Below are positions 53,227 to 64,000 of a stretch of DNA of 64,000 nucleotides, in pieces (the stretch's first letter is position 1; every line of letters begins with the position of its first letter). The position numbers were made by a program, and so were the translations under genes. The stretch spans positions 1-64,000 of the forward strand of contig NZ_RJVO01000010.1 of assembly GCF_003730135.1 (NCBI RefSeq). Direction: 5' to 3'. Origin of the DNA: Stagnimonas aquatica (lineage in GTDB: Bacteria > Pseudomonadota > Gammaproteobacteria > Nevskiales > Nevskiaceae). Below the pieces are notes generated by a model. That model was not told the origin of the DNA, did not search any database, and saw nothing but the letters and a program-made list of their open reading frames with translations.

Positions 53227-54054
53227 TCAACGTAGGGCAGACCCGGCCATGCCAAGGGCCACCAGCAGCATCAGGCCGGCAAAGCCGCGTTGCAGACGCG
53301 GGCCGGCCAGACGCGGAGCGATGCGACGGCCAAGCAGCATGCCGGCCACCGCCGACAGCACAAACGGCCAGGCCAGCGTCGCCACCGGCAGACCGTGATG
53401 GACGGCGGCCCAGAACACGGCGCCGCCGCTGACCAGCGCGACGAACAGCAGCGAGGTCGCCACCGCCGAATGCATGGACAGATCGGTGACCTGGCGCATG
53501 GCCGGCACCAGCACGAAGCCGCCGCCGACCCCCAGTAATCCGGAGAGCAGGCCGGTGAAGGCGCCGGTGACGGTCAGCGCCAGCGCGCAGGGCGAGGTCC
53601 AGCGGAAGCGGCCGGTGGCGGGATTGACCGTGCAGAGCATTTCCGGGCGCTCCGGCGCCGGCAGCGGTACCGCGCCGCGCGCCACCTCGGCCTCCAGCGT
53701 CTGCCGGTGCAGGCGCCAGGCGGCGGCGAGCATGAAGGCGGCGAACAGCAGCTCCAGCAGCGGGTGCGGCAGCCGTTGCGCCAGCCACAAGCCCAGCGGC
53801 ACGAACAACAGTCCGGCCGTCGCCATCAGCAAGGCGGCGCGGTAGCGCACCAGCCCCTGCCGCCAGCCCGACCAGGCACCGATCGCCGCCGAAGCCGCCA
53901 CGGCAGTCAGCGCCAGCGCGGCGGCACGGGGAAACTCCCAGCCCAGCCCGGCCATCAGCAGCGGCACCGCGAGGATGGCGCCGCCAGCCCCGGTCAGCCC
54001 CAGCACCAGGCCCAGGAACAGGCCGATGCCCAGCAGTGGCCCGAGTTCAGCCAT
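53227..54054 (-). CDS. TauE/SafE-family sulfite (or sulfur anion) exporter
   Basis: A 275-residue integral membrane protein with 7-8 hydrophobic segments and the repeated family motif, first as LGLVLGLTGAGGAILAVPLLM and again as GLLSGLLGVGGGFVLVPAMRQ. Members move sulfite, sulfoacetate or related anions. Sulfite made by the persulfide dioxygenase gene next to it would be a logical cargo. It overlaps the repressor gene by 8 bases and lies 11 bases ahead of the dioxygenase gene. Confidence 0.9.
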   Translation of the reverse strand: MAELGPLLGIGLFLGLVLGLTGAGGAILAVPLLMAGLGWEFPRAAALALTAVAASAAIGAWSGWRQGLVRYRAALLMATAGLLFVPLGLWLAQRLPHPLLELLFAAFMLAAAWRLHRQTLEAEVARGAVPLPAPERPEMLCTVNPATGRFRWTSPCALALTVTGAFTGLLSGLLGVGGGFVLVPAMRQVTDLSMHSAVATSLLFVALVSGGAVFWAAVHHGLPVATLAWPFVLSAVAGMLLGRRIAPRLAGPRLQRGFAGLMLLVALGMAGSALR

Positions 54055-54316
54055 AGCGGGCGAGCAGCGCGCTCAGATGATTGACGCCGTCGAGCTTGGT
54101 GTCTTGCAGGCCGGCGTCGGCCAGCTCGCGGCGCAGCATGCAGGCCATCAGGTCGTAGAAGGCGCGGTCCAGGGCCTTGCGCGCGGCGGCCAGCTGCTGG
54201 GCGACACGCTCGCAGTCCTCCTCGCGCTCGACCATGCCGGCCACCGCCCGCACCTGGCCTTCGGCGCGCTTCAGTCGCGCCAACACCTGCGCCTTGCTGT
54301 CTTGCCAGTCGGACAT
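54047..54316 (-). CDS. CsoR/FrmR-family repressor with atypical cysteines
   Basis: An 89-residue all-helical repressor: KAQVLARLKRAEGQVRAVAGMVE is the family opening. It starts at ATG 54314-54316 with a good GGAG site. Relative to the first conserved Cys (Cys35), copper CsoR has His at +25 and Cys at +29; here these are Met and Glu, and the second Cys is at +24 (Cys59). Copper sensing is thus unlikely. In a unit with persulfide dioxygenase, TauE and YeeE genes, sensing of persulfide by the two cysteines, as in CstR, is the best inference. Confidence 0.82.
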   Translation of the reverse strand: MSDWQDSKAQVLARLKRAEGQVRAVAGMVEREEDCERVAQQLAAARKALDRAFYDLMACMLRRELADAGLQDTKLDGVNHLSALLARYG

Positions 54317-54349
54317 CGGAGACTCCATTGCGGATTGCGGCGCAAGTTA

Positions 54350-54365
54350 ATACCCTACGGGGTAC
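54350..54365. promoter_or_regulatory. palindromic operator between the repressor and yeeE genes
   Basis: TACCC (54351-54355), a TACG spacer and GGGTA (54360-54364) form a perfect dyad centred 27-28 bases before the yeeE-type start and about 40 bases before the repressor start. CsoR-family operators are typically such TACCC...GGGTA palindromes. It could repress both divergent units at once. Confidence 0.65.
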
Positions 54366-54386
54366 CGTGTCAAAACCGAGACCCTC

Positions 54387-54794
54387 ATGCACGACTATCT
54401 CCATGCCGCCCTCGGCGGCGCCCTGATCGGCAGCGCGGCGCTGCTGCTCTACGCCGGCTCCGGCCGCATCGCCGGCATCAGCGGCATCAGCCATGCGGCG
54501 CTGTGGGGGCCGGAACGGGCCTGGCGCTGGTGGTTCCTGGCCGGGCTGGCGGCCGGCGGCTGGCTGGCGCTGCCGGCGGCGCCGCTGCCGCGCGCGCTGC
54601 TGACGCCGGTGCCCTGGCTGCTGCTGGCCGGCCTGCTGGTGGGCTTCGGCACCCGGCTCGGCAACGGCTGCACCAGCGGCCACGGCATCTGCGGCCTGGC
54701 ACGACTGTCGCCGCGCTCGCTGGTGGCGGTGCTGGTGTTCATGGCGGTGGGCGTGCTGACCGCCAGCCTGCTCAGCGCGGGGGTGCATTCGTGA
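54387..54794 (+). CDS. YeeE/YedE-family membrane protein, first half
   Basis: A 135-residue membrane protein with four hydrophobic segments and the motif [20 protein letters not shown] near residue 92, which contains the cysteine used in thiosulfate-transporting YeeE (TsuA) proteins. It corresponds to one half of the full-length YeeE fold. Its stop overlaps the GTG of the second half as GTGA. It is divergent from the persulfide unit and shares the palindromic operator, so thiosulfate or other sulfane-sulfur uptake is inferred. Confidence 0.87.
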   Translation: MHDYLHAALGGALIGSAALLLYAGSGRIAGISGISHAALWGPERAWRWWFLAGLAAGGWLALPAAPLPRALLTPVPWLLLAGLLVGFGTRLGNGCTSGHGICGLARLSPRSLVAVLVFMAVGVLTASLLSAGVHS

Positions 54795-55201
54795 GCGCGC
54801 CGTCAACGCCCAGCCCGCTGCTCGCCGGCCTCTCGGGCTTGCTGTTCGGCGCCGGCCTGGTGATCTCGGGCATGGCCGATCCCGGCAAGGTGCTGGCCTT
54901 CCTCCGGCTCGGTCCGGGCTGGGACGCCTCGCTGATGTTCGTGATGGGCAGCGCCCTGGCAGTCACCCTGCCCGGCTTCTGGTGGCTGCGCCGCAGCGGG
55001 CGGGCGCCGGCGACGGCGGCGGGACGCATCGACGCGCCGCTGCTGGTCGGCGCCGCGCTGTTCGGCCTTGGCTGGGGACTCGCCGGCTACTGCCCGGGTC
55101 CGGCGCTGGTCGCCTTCAGCCAGGGCGCCACTGGCGCGCTATGGCTGGTGCCGGCGATGTTCGTCGGACAGTGGCTGGCGGACTGGTATACGCGGCGCTA
55201 G
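54791..55201 (+). CDS. DUF6691/YeeE-family membrane protein, second half
   Basis: A 136-residue membrane protein starting with GTG at 54791. It has four hydrophobic segments with [21 protein letters not shown] near residue 18 and [19 protein letters not shown] near residue 92, where the Cys corresponds to the second YeeE cysteine. With the previous gene it would make a complete split YeeE/PmpAB-like transporter. Translational coupling to that gene is indicated by the 4-base overlap. Confidence 0.87.
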   Translation: MSAPSTPSPLLAGLSGLLFGAGLVISGMADPGKVLAFLRLGPGWDASLMFVMGSALAVTLPGFWWLRRSGRAPATAAGRIDAPLLVGAALFGLGWGLAGYCPGPALVAFSQGATGALWLVPAMFVGQWLADWYTRR

Positions 55202-55242
55202 CGGGCTGCGGACCAGGGGAAGTCGTAACGCCCCCACCCTAG

Positions 55243-55266
55243 CCCTCCCCCGCGAGCGGGGGAGGG
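55243..55266. repeat. perfect 11-bp hairpin, REP-like
   Basis: CCCTCCCCCGC (55243-55253) and GCGGGGGAGGG (55256-55266) are separated by GA. It follows the DUF6691 gene by 41 bases, with no T-run. A shorter relative is at 30111-30132. Confidence 0.6.
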
Positions 55267-55444
55267 AATCTCGCAGCGGTTTGAACGAGGCGTCTGCACA
55301 GCTTCCGGCGCAGGGCGGGGTCAGCCCCGAGCATCGGGCTGCGAGGCCAGATCAGCCATTGGTTTCCGGCCGCATGGCCAGATCAGCTAATGGCTTCCGG
55401 CCTCATGGCCGGGTCAGCTAATGGCTTCCGGCCTCATGGCCGGG

Positions 55445-56986
<1,542 letters not shown>

Positions 56987-56991
56987 GGCGC

Positions 56992-58087
56992 TTAGAGCCC
57001 CTGCTTGAGGCTGGCTTCAATGAAGGGATCGAGGTGGCCGTTGAGCACCTTGTCGGTGTCGGCGATTTCCACCCCGGTGCGCAGATCCTTGATCCGCGAC
57101 TGGTCGAGCACATAGCTGCGGATCTGGCTGCCCCACTCGATGTCGGCCTTGCTGTCTTCCAGCTTCTGCTTTTCGGTGTTGCGCTTCTGCAGCTCGGCCT
57201 CGTACAGGCGCGACTTCAGCATCTGCATCGCCCGGTCGCGGTTGGCGTGCTGGCTGCGCTGGGTCTGGCAGGAGACGACGATGCCGCTGGGGATGTGCTT
57301 GATGCGGATCGCCGACTCGGTCTTGTTGACGTGCTGGCCGCCGGCGCCGCTGGAGCGGTAGGTGCCCACTTCCAGGTCGGCGGGATTGATCTCGATGTCG
57401 ATGTTGTCGTCGACCTCGGGGCTGACGAACACGCCGGCGAAGCTGGTGTGCCGGCGGTTGCCGGAGTCGAAGGGGCTCTTGCGCACCAGGCGGTGCACGC
57501 CGGTCTCGGTGCGCAGCCAGCCATAGGCATAGGGGCCGCTCACCGAGAAGGTGGCACTCTTGATGCCGGCGACTTCGCCGTCGGACTGCTCCAGCAGCTC
57601 GGTCTTGAAGCCCTTGCCGTCGGCCCACTTCAGGTACATGCGCAGCAGCATGCTGGCCCAGTCCTGGCCCTCGGTGCCGCCGGCACCGGACTGGATGTCC
57701 ACAAAGCAGTTGGAGTTGTCCATCTCGCCCGAGAACATGCGCTTGAACTCCATGTCGTCGGCGAGCTTCTGCAGCCCCTCGACATCACGGATGATCTCGT
57801 TGATGGTGCCGGCGTCGTCCTCGGACTCGGCCATCTCCAGCAGTTCCAGCGCGTCCTTCAAGCCGGCCTCGGCCTTGTCCAGCGGCTGGATGATGTCTTC
57901 CAGCTTGGCGCGCTCGCGGCCCAGACCCTGGGCCAGCTCCGGCTTGTTCCAGATGTCGCCGCGCTCCAGCTCGGCGCAGACCTCGATCAGCCGGTCCTTC
58001 TTGTTAGCGTAGTCAAAGATAGCCCCGCAGGGCGTCGAAACGCGCCTGCAGAGCCGTCACCTCTTCTCGAATTTTGTTGGGTTCCAT
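56992..58087 (-). CDS. prfB: peptide chain release factor 2, with programmed +1 frameshift
   Basis: RF2 is encoded in two frames. The first runs from the ATG at 58085-58087 for 24 codons ([20 protein letters not shown]...) to an in-frame UGA at 58013-58015. After a +1 shift the second frame runs from the GAC codon at 58012-58014 to the stop at 56992, giving about 364 residues (365 in E. coli). The stop-recognition motif SPF is in [16 protein letters not shown], and the catalytic GGQ in [14 protein letters not shown]. It is followed closely by lysS. A simple ORF search would start it wrongly at 57861. Confidence 0.95.
58012..58027 (-). promoter_or_regulatory. RF2 autoregulatory frameshift site
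   Basis: On the minus strand the sequence reads CGGGGCTATCTTTGAC: a Shine-Dalgarno-like GGGG, a short spacer, the slippery CUU, then UGA C. Low RF2 makes ribosomes pause at UGA and shift +1. The core CTATCTTTGAC is nearly identical to that of E. coli, but the internal Shine-Dalgarno is CGGGGC instead of AGGGGG. Confidence 0.93.
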
Positions 58088-58260
58088 CGCGACCGCCACC
58101 TCGAAAGGGCGCGCAGTATAGACGCCGGGCGGTAAGCCCACCATGCAGGTTGTGCGAGCCGCACCGGAGTGTTACAAACGCATTGGAGACGGTGGCCTCA
58201 GGCCGCCGTAAAATTCAACGATTCCAACGACAAACCCCGGACCGCATGAAAGGGACGCCT

Positions 58261-59694
58261 ATGAACTACCGCCTTGGCACGCTCGGCCTGATCGCCGCGA
58301 TGGTGCTTTCCTTCCCCTCGCACGCTCAGGACGAGGAGTACGCCAGCAGCGATGAAGCCAGCAGCGACAGTGTCAAGGCCCGCCTCGGCCAGCACCTGTA
58401 CGTGTCGCCGATGTTCAGCTACCTGAAGGCCGCCGACGCCCGTGGCACCGACGACGGCCTGGGCGGCCAGCTCAGCCTCGGCAAGAGCCTGACCTCCGGC
58501 CTCAATCTGGAACTGACCGCCGACTACCTGGTCGCCGACGGCAAGACCGGCGGCGGCACCGCCACCATCACCGGCGTCGGTATCGGCGCCATGGTGTTCC
58601 CGCTCACCTCCCTGCCCGACCTCTACGTGCCGATCGCCCTCAAGCGCGGCCAGGTCAAGGAGAACCCCGGGATCATCCCCGACTACGGCACCACCCTGTT
58701 CGACATCGGCCTGGGCTACCTGTTGTCGCTGGGCGATTTCGGCGGCTACTTCCCGGGCGCCGCGCTGCGCACCGAAGTGAAGTACCGCATCGACGCCCAC
58801 GGCCGCGAGCAGGCCGGCAACGATCCCACCACCTCCGACAAGTCCTTCTATGAAGGCGTCGCCTCCATCGGTCTGCTGCTGCCCCTGGGTGCCGCTGCGG
58901 CCCCGGCCGCACCGGCCGAGTCCACCGAACCGGTGGCGGTGGTCGATACCGGCGCCGACTCCGATGGCGACGGCGTGACCGACGAACTCGACCAGTGCCC
59001 CGACACCCCGGCCGGCACCGCCGTCAACGAATCCGGCTGCCCGCTGGAAGCCACTCCCGTGGCCGAGCCCAGCAGCCCCTGCGAGACCCCGGCCGCTGGC
59101 GAGGCCATCGACCTCAACGGCTGCAAGACCGGCGACACCGTGGTGCTGCGCGGCGTCAACTTCGAGCTGGACTCGGCACGCCTCACCGCCAACGCCAAGA
59201 CCATCCTCGACGGCGTCGCCGACTCGCTGCTCGCCGCCCAGGCGCTGCACGTGGAAATCGGCGGCCACACCAGCTCGGAAGGCTCCGACAGCTACAACCT
59301 CAAGCTCTCCGACAACCGCGCTGAAGCGGTGCGCCAGTACCTGCTGGCCCGTGGTGTCGAAGGCTCGCGCCTGACCGTCAAGGGCTATGGCGAAGGCAGC
59401 CCGGTGGCCGACAACGCCAGCGCCGAGGGCCGTGAGCTGAACCGCCGCGTCGAACTGAAGGTGACCGAGGGCGGTGCCGCCCCGGCCGAAGCGGCTCCGG
59501 TCGAGGAAGCCGCGCCGGCCGAAGAAGCCGCTGCGGTTGAAGAGACCGCTCCGAGCGAGGAAGCCGCGCCGGTGGAAGAGGCCGCTCCGGCCGAAGCCGC
59601 TCCGGTGGAGGAAGTGGCGCCGGTCGAAGCCGAGCCGACTCCGGTGGAAGGCGAGCCGGCCCCGGAAGTCATCGACGCGCAGCCGGTGCAGTAA
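58261..59694 (+). CDS. OmpA-family outer-membrane protein with acidic repeat tail
   Basis: A 477-residue protein starting at ATG 58261 (ribosome site AAAGGGA). A signal peptide (to SHA/QDEE) is followed by a beta-barrel-like domain of about 190 residues, then a thrombospondin type 3-like calcium loop (DSDGDGVTDELDQCPDTPAG). The OmpA C-terminal peptidoglycan-binding domain comes next (VVLRGVNFELDSARLTANAK, HTSSEGSDSYNLKLSDNRAE, GYGEGSP, ELNRRVELKV). Unusually, about 70 residues of EEAAPAE-type acidic repeats continue after the OmpA domain. The frame upstream of 58261 is open but antisense to prfB. Confidence 0.9.
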   Translation: MNYRLGTLGLIAAMVLSFPSHAQDEEYASSDEASSDSVKARLGQHLYVSPMFSYLKAADARGTDDGLGGQLSLGKSLTSGLNLELTADYLVADGKTGGGTATITGVGIGAMVFPLTSLPDLYVPIALKRGQVKENPGIIPDYGTTLFDIGLGYLLSLGDFGGYFPGAALRTEVKYRIDAHGREQAGNDPTTSDKSFYEGVASIGLLLPLGAAAAPAAPAESTEPVAVVDTGADSDGDGVTDELDQCPDTPAGTAVNESGCPLEATPVAEPSSPCETPAAGEAIDLNGCKTGDTVVLRGVNFELDSARLTANAKTILDGVADSLLAAQALHVEIGGHTSSEGSDSYNLKLSDNRAEAVRQYLLARGVEGSRLTVKGYGEGSPVADNASAEGRELNRRVELKVTEGGAAPAEAAPVEEAAPAEEAAAVEETAPSEEAAPVEEAAPAEAAPVEEVAPVEAEPTPVEGEPAPEVIDAQPVQ

Positions 59695-59713
59695 GCCGCG
59701 CGTTCCGACGCTG

Positions 59714-59744
59714 GAAAAAGCCCGCCGCTGGCGGGCTTTTTCTT
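59714..59744 (+). terminator. Rho-independent terminator after the OmpA-family gene
   Basis: AAAAAGCCCGCC (59715-59726) and GGCGGGCTTTTT (59730-59741) form a perfect 12-bp stem with a 3-base loop, ending in TTTTTCTT. It ends 69 bases before the yheS start. Confidence 0.92.
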
Positions 59745-59812
59745 GGCCGCGATACAGCAACCGGCACACCACGGCCCGGCCGCCCACGCCTGCGCGTACA
59801 ATCCGCGCCCTC

Positions 59813-61729
<1,917 letters not shown>

Positions 61730-61735
61730 CTAGAG

Positions 61736-62119
61736 CTAGGTAGCGCTGGTCTTTTTCAGATAGACCACGCCCGGCAGCTTCTCGAAATGGCTGTCGCAAC
61801 TAAGCAGGTCGGCGGCTTGGTCTCTGGCGGTGGCGTAGACGATGGCGTCCGCCGTCGCCAGCCGGTACTGGCGATGCATCTCGGCCGCGAGCAGGGCGAT
61901 GCGGGTATCGAGCGGCACGATCTGGCACTTCTGCGTGTAGGCGATAAGCTGATCGGCCTCCTCCTCGCCACGCTCCCTGGTGAGCCACTTCGCCAGCTCC
62001 AGCTGCACGATGGTCGGCACCAGACACTGGCTACGGTCGGGAAACTCCTTCTCCAACTTCTTGGCCAGCGGCCCGCCGACCAGCCATTCGATCCACACCG
62101 AGGTATCGACGACCCGCAT
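61736..62119 (-). CDS. vapC: VapC-type PIN-domain toxin ribonuclease
   Basis: The 127-residue PIN domain has the acidic residues in MRVVDTSVWIEWL (Asp5), VQLELAKWL (Glu near 41), and LATADAIVYATARDQAADLLSCDSHF (Asp near 91 and near 109). Such toxins cleave specific RNAs. The start overlaps the vapB stop as TGATG. It is convergent with yheS, 6 bases away. Confidence 0.92.
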   Translation of the reverse strand: MRVVDTSVWIEWLVGGPLAKKLEKEFPDRSQCLVPTIVQLELAKWLTRERGEEEADQLIAYTQKCQIVPLDTRIALLAAEMHRQYRLATADAIVYATARDQAADLLSCDSHFEKLPGVVYLKKTSAT

Positions 62120-62331
62120 CAGTAGCGATCCTTGCGGTCACGGTAGCCGTCGGGATTCGCGCCCTTGGCCATGCCGGCGAGCTGCTTGAGCTCGGGCACC
62201 GGCATCACCAGCACGCCACGCCCCTTGGGGATGAACACCAACTCCTGCCCCGCCCGCCATTGCTGTTCATCGCGCACCGCCTTGGGTATGGAAATCTGAA
62301 ACTTGCTGGATAGCGTGGCGGTGGCGGCCAT
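62119..62331 (-). CDS. vapB: VapB/AbrB-type antitoxin
   Basis: A 70-residue swapped-hairpin AbrB domain: TATLSSKFQISIPKAVRDEQQW is the family opening, followed by GQELVFIPKGRGVLVMPV and a toxin-binding tail GMAKGANPDGYRDRKDRY. The ATG at 62329-62331 lies 7 bases after GGAG; another ATG two codons upstream is too close to it. It neutralises VapC and probably represses the pair through the upstream promoter. Confidence 0.88.
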   Translation of the reverse strand: MAATATLSSKFQISIPKAVRDEQQWRAGQELVFIPKGRGVLVMPVPELKQLAGMAKGANPDGYRDRKDRY

Positions 62332-62424
62332 ATTCATACTCCAAGATAATCGATAGCTGATGCGTAAGATTATAGGCAGGTCAGTCCAGCGTCGTCGGCA
62401 CCGGGAAAGCCCCGGCACTCAGCC

Positions 62425-62430
62425 TACAAT
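62425..62430 (+). promoter_or_regulatory. candidate -10 element upstream of rsgA
   Basis: TACAAT at 62425-62430 is a near-perfect -10 box, 28 bases before a 19-codon leader ORF. No convincing -35 box is visible 17 bases upstream. Confidence 0.4.
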
Positions 62431-62457
62431 CGCCTCCTTTCTCAGCCGCCACCTGCC

Positions 62458-62517
62458 ATGACCGCCGGCAAAAAAATGCGCCTCGCTCCAGACGCCCGGC
62501 GCGCCGCGACGATCTAA
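62458..62517 (+). CDS. possible 19-residue leader peptide coupled to rsgA
   Basis: ATG at 62458 opens a short frame, MTAGKKMRLAPDARRAATI, ending in TAA at 62515-62517. The stop overlaps the rsgA start as TAATG, the usual sign of translational coupling. No strong ribosome site precedes it, and the peptide is rich in basic residues with a run of lysine codons. It may be a leader peptide or a chance frame. Confidence 0.35.
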   Translation: MTAGKKMRLAPDARRAATI

Positions 62518-63497
62518 TGACCGCCCTGGACGACTCCGCGCTCGCCGGCCTGGGCTGGAATGCCAGCCTCGCCGCGCAGCTTGCTGCGTTGCCGGAGGCC
62601 CCGGGCCGGCCGGTGCGGATCATCGAGCAGCACCGCAGCGAGTACCGCGTCGACGACGGCGAGCGCGAGTTCAGCGCGCGCCTGCATCCGGCCTTGCTGA
62701 AAGCGCTGAACGAGCGCGACGAGGGCCTCGCCGTCGGCGACTGGGCGCGCTACCAGGACGAGGGCGGTTGGCTCAATCAACAACTCCCGCGCCGCAATCT
62801 GCTGGAACGCAGCCGCGAGGACGGCCGCCGCCAGCGGCTGGTGGCGAATGTCGATACCGCCCTGCTGGTGATGGGCCTGGACGGCGACTACAAACCCGAG
62901 CGCCTGGAACGCTACCGGCTGCTGGCAGTAGCTGCCCAGGTGCGCCCGGTGGTGGTGCTGACCAAGAGCGACCGCGCCGACAATCTGCCAGCGCTGCGCG
63001 CCGAGATCGAGGCTCTGGTCGGCGCCGGCACGCCGGTGCATGCGCTCGACGCCCGCAGCCCGGAGGCACCTGCCCTGCTGGCGCCCTATCTGGCTCCGGG
63101 TCAGACCCTGGTGCTGCTGGGCTCCTCTGGCGTCGGCAAATCGACCCTGATGAACCAGTTGCTGGGCCGCGAGGCGCAGCGCACCGGCAGCACCCAGGCG
63201 CAGGACGATCTCGGCCGCCACACCACCACCGCGCGCTTCCTGCGCCGGCTGCCGGGCGGCGCCTGCCTGATCGACACCCCTGGCCTGCGCGAGCTGAAGC
63301 TCAACCGCGAGCAGGCGCAGGTGGAGGACGATTTCTCCGACGTGCGGCAACTGGCGGCGCGCTGCCGCTTCAACGACTGCCGGCACCACCGCGAACCCGG
63401 CTGCGCGGTGACCCGCGAACTCAGTGCCGAGCGCCTCGCCGCCTATCGCGCCAGCCTGGACGCCAAGCCGGCCAGGTTCCGTCGCGGCCGCAGCTAG
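62517..63497 (+). CDS. rsgA: ribosome small subunit-dependent GTPase A
   Basis: The 326-residue circularly permuted GTPase acts in late 30S maturation. The N-terminal OB fold (residues 40-105) is followed by G4 VVLTKSDRADN near residue 142, G1 LLGSSGVGKSTLMNQLLG near residue 200, and G3 LIDTPGLRELKL near residue 250. The zinc motif is in CRFNDCRHHREPGC near the C-terminus. All motifs are intact. The start ATG overlaps the TAA of a possible leader peptide. Confidence 0.95.
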   Translation: MTALDDSALAGLGWNASLAAQLAALPEAPGRPVRIIEQHRSEYRVDDGEREFSARLHPALLKALNERDEGLAVGDWARYQDEGGWLNQQLPRRNLLERSREDGRRQRLVANVDTALLVMGLDGDYKPERLERYRLLAVAAQVRPVVVLTKSDRADNLPALRAEIEALVGAGTPVHALDARSPEAPALLAPYLAPGQTLVLLGSSGVGKSTLMNQLLGREAQRTGSTQAQDDLGRHTTTARFLRRLPGGACLIDTPGLRELKLNREQAQVEDDFSDVRQLAARCRFNDCRHHREPGCAVTRELSAERLAAYRASLDAKPARFRRGRS

Positions 63498-63500
63498 GGA

Positions 63501-64000
63501 CTACTGCAAGCCGGTCAGCCGGCTGCCCGGATAGACGCCGGGCTGGAACACCGGCAGCCGCACGTCTTCCAGCACCGCCGTGTAGGGATTGGGATTGCTC
63601 AGCACCCCGGCCAGCGGCGTCAGCAGCTCGCTGGTGATGTTGGGGAAGGGCCGGCCGGCGATGTAGCTGATCGTTGCCACCGGCAGCAGCGTGGTGAGCA
63701 CGGTCAGCGAGGGCACCACCGCGTACTGCGGGTGCTGCTCGTAGAACAGCAGACCAATCTCGTCGCCTTCTTCCAGTACTTCGCCGATGCCGGGCATCAG
63801 GATCGGATCGCCCTCCTCGACGAAACGGTTGCTGCTGGCGCTGCCTTCCAGCAGCGCGGTCACCTGGTCATCGACCAGAAAGGTCCGCCCGGCGCGCTTC
63901 ACGCCGACGCCGAAGATGGCGATGGCCTTGTGCGCGGCCAGCGCACCCGGCGTCACCGTCGAACGGCCGATGCTGGGGATGCCGCCCAGCACATAACCCG
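63501..64000 (-). CDS. unrecognised protein, C-terminal part
   Basis: The frame enters from beyond the right edge of the window (upstream residues GY precede the GTG at 63990-63992) and ends at 63501, giving at least 165 residues. Visible parts include YVLGGIPSIGRSTVTPGALA, VDDQVTALLEG, a GDPILMPGIGEVLEEGDEIGLLFYEQHP stretch, and a C-terminus PVFQPGVYPGSRLTGLQ. It has glycine-rich, beta-like composition and no transmembrane segment, and I do not recognise a family. It may be the end of a larger exported protein. It is convergent with rsgA, 3 bases apart. Confidence 0.6.
   Translation of the reverse strand, partial: GYVLGGIPSIGRSTVTPGALAAHKAIAIFGVGVKRAGRTFLVDDQVTALLEGSASSNRFVEEGDPILMPGIGEVLEEGDEIGLLFYEQHPQYAVVPSLTVLTTLLPVATISYIAGRPFPNITSELLTPLAGVLSNPNPYTAVLEDVRLPVFQPGVYPGSRLTGLQ

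Noticed and set aside
57034-59694. An 886-residue frame extending the OmpA-family protein upstream
   Set aside because: The extra 409 residues are antisense to prfB and have no domain; the signal peptide and ribosome site fix the start at 58261.

Overview
The window is high-GC chromosomal DNA of a gammaproteobacterium. The main clues are a sigma-E/MucABD-type cluster divergent from nadB, followed by lepA-lepB-rnc-era-recO-pdxJ as in Pseudomonas relatives, plus sdhE-ygfX beyond sdhB, ygfZ, csiV next to mfd, and an AidB-type acyl-CoA dehydrogenase. The exact genus cannot be settled by eye; a high-GC order such as Pseudomonadales, Nevskiales or Xanthomonadales fits. There is no prophage, no transposase and no CRISPR array. 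Nearly all of the window is densely packed housekeeping genes.

Layout. 1-300: the end of ugd, then tRNA-Val(CAC) and its terminator. 307-7317: aidB, mfd-csiV, and a FecR/SPOR protein. 7489-24541: a leftward run of about 21 genes with many stop/start overlaps. In order of transcription these are rpoE-rseA-rseB-mucD-grx-lepA-lepB-DUF4845-rnc-era-recO-pdxJ-acpS-cysM-(degenerate exonuclease)-rlmD-CYTH-LD-transpeptidase-nagZ-hpt-mtnP. It joins envelope stress control, secretion, RNA processing, DNA repair, cofactor synthesis and wall/purine recycling. 24656-29520: nadB, then a LysR regulator divergent from an MFS exporter and an aldo/keto reductase. 29581-31610: ogt and an Ada-AlkA fusion, both for alkylation repair. 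31740-36214: the succinate dehydrogenase locus with assembly factors at both ends (SDHAF4 before sdhC; sdhE and ygfX after sdhB). 36281-37264: ygfZ.

37411-45090 is a sulfur import region: an OprP-like porin, a sulfate-binding protein, a molybdate-type TOBE (Mop) protein behind a structured leader, a stand-alone class II amidotransferase, a CysP-like binding protein, and cysT-cysW-cysA. 45125-51354 holds an oxidoreductase-like small protein, a polytopic membrane protein paired with an anchored cupredoxin-like protein, an M19-like lipoprotein, and a large acyl-CoA dehydrogenase. 51667-52392 looks like a solitary integron gene cassette: a lower-GC DUF2971 gene ending in a well-formed attC site, with no integrase nearby. 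52526-55201 is a persulfide/sulfur module (persulfide dioxygenase, TauE/SafE, CsoR-family repressor, two YeeE/YedE halves) with a palindromic operator. 55445-63992 holds lysS (its 3' end tandemly repeated), prfB with the RF2 frameshift, an OmpA-family protein, yheS, vapBC, rsgA, and the end of an unrecognised protein.

The most interesting items are the orphan cassette with attC, the terminator-bearing leader directly before mop, the tandem copies of the lysS 3' end, the exonuclease homologue that has lost its catalytic residues, and the atypical CsoR-family regulator of the persulfide module.
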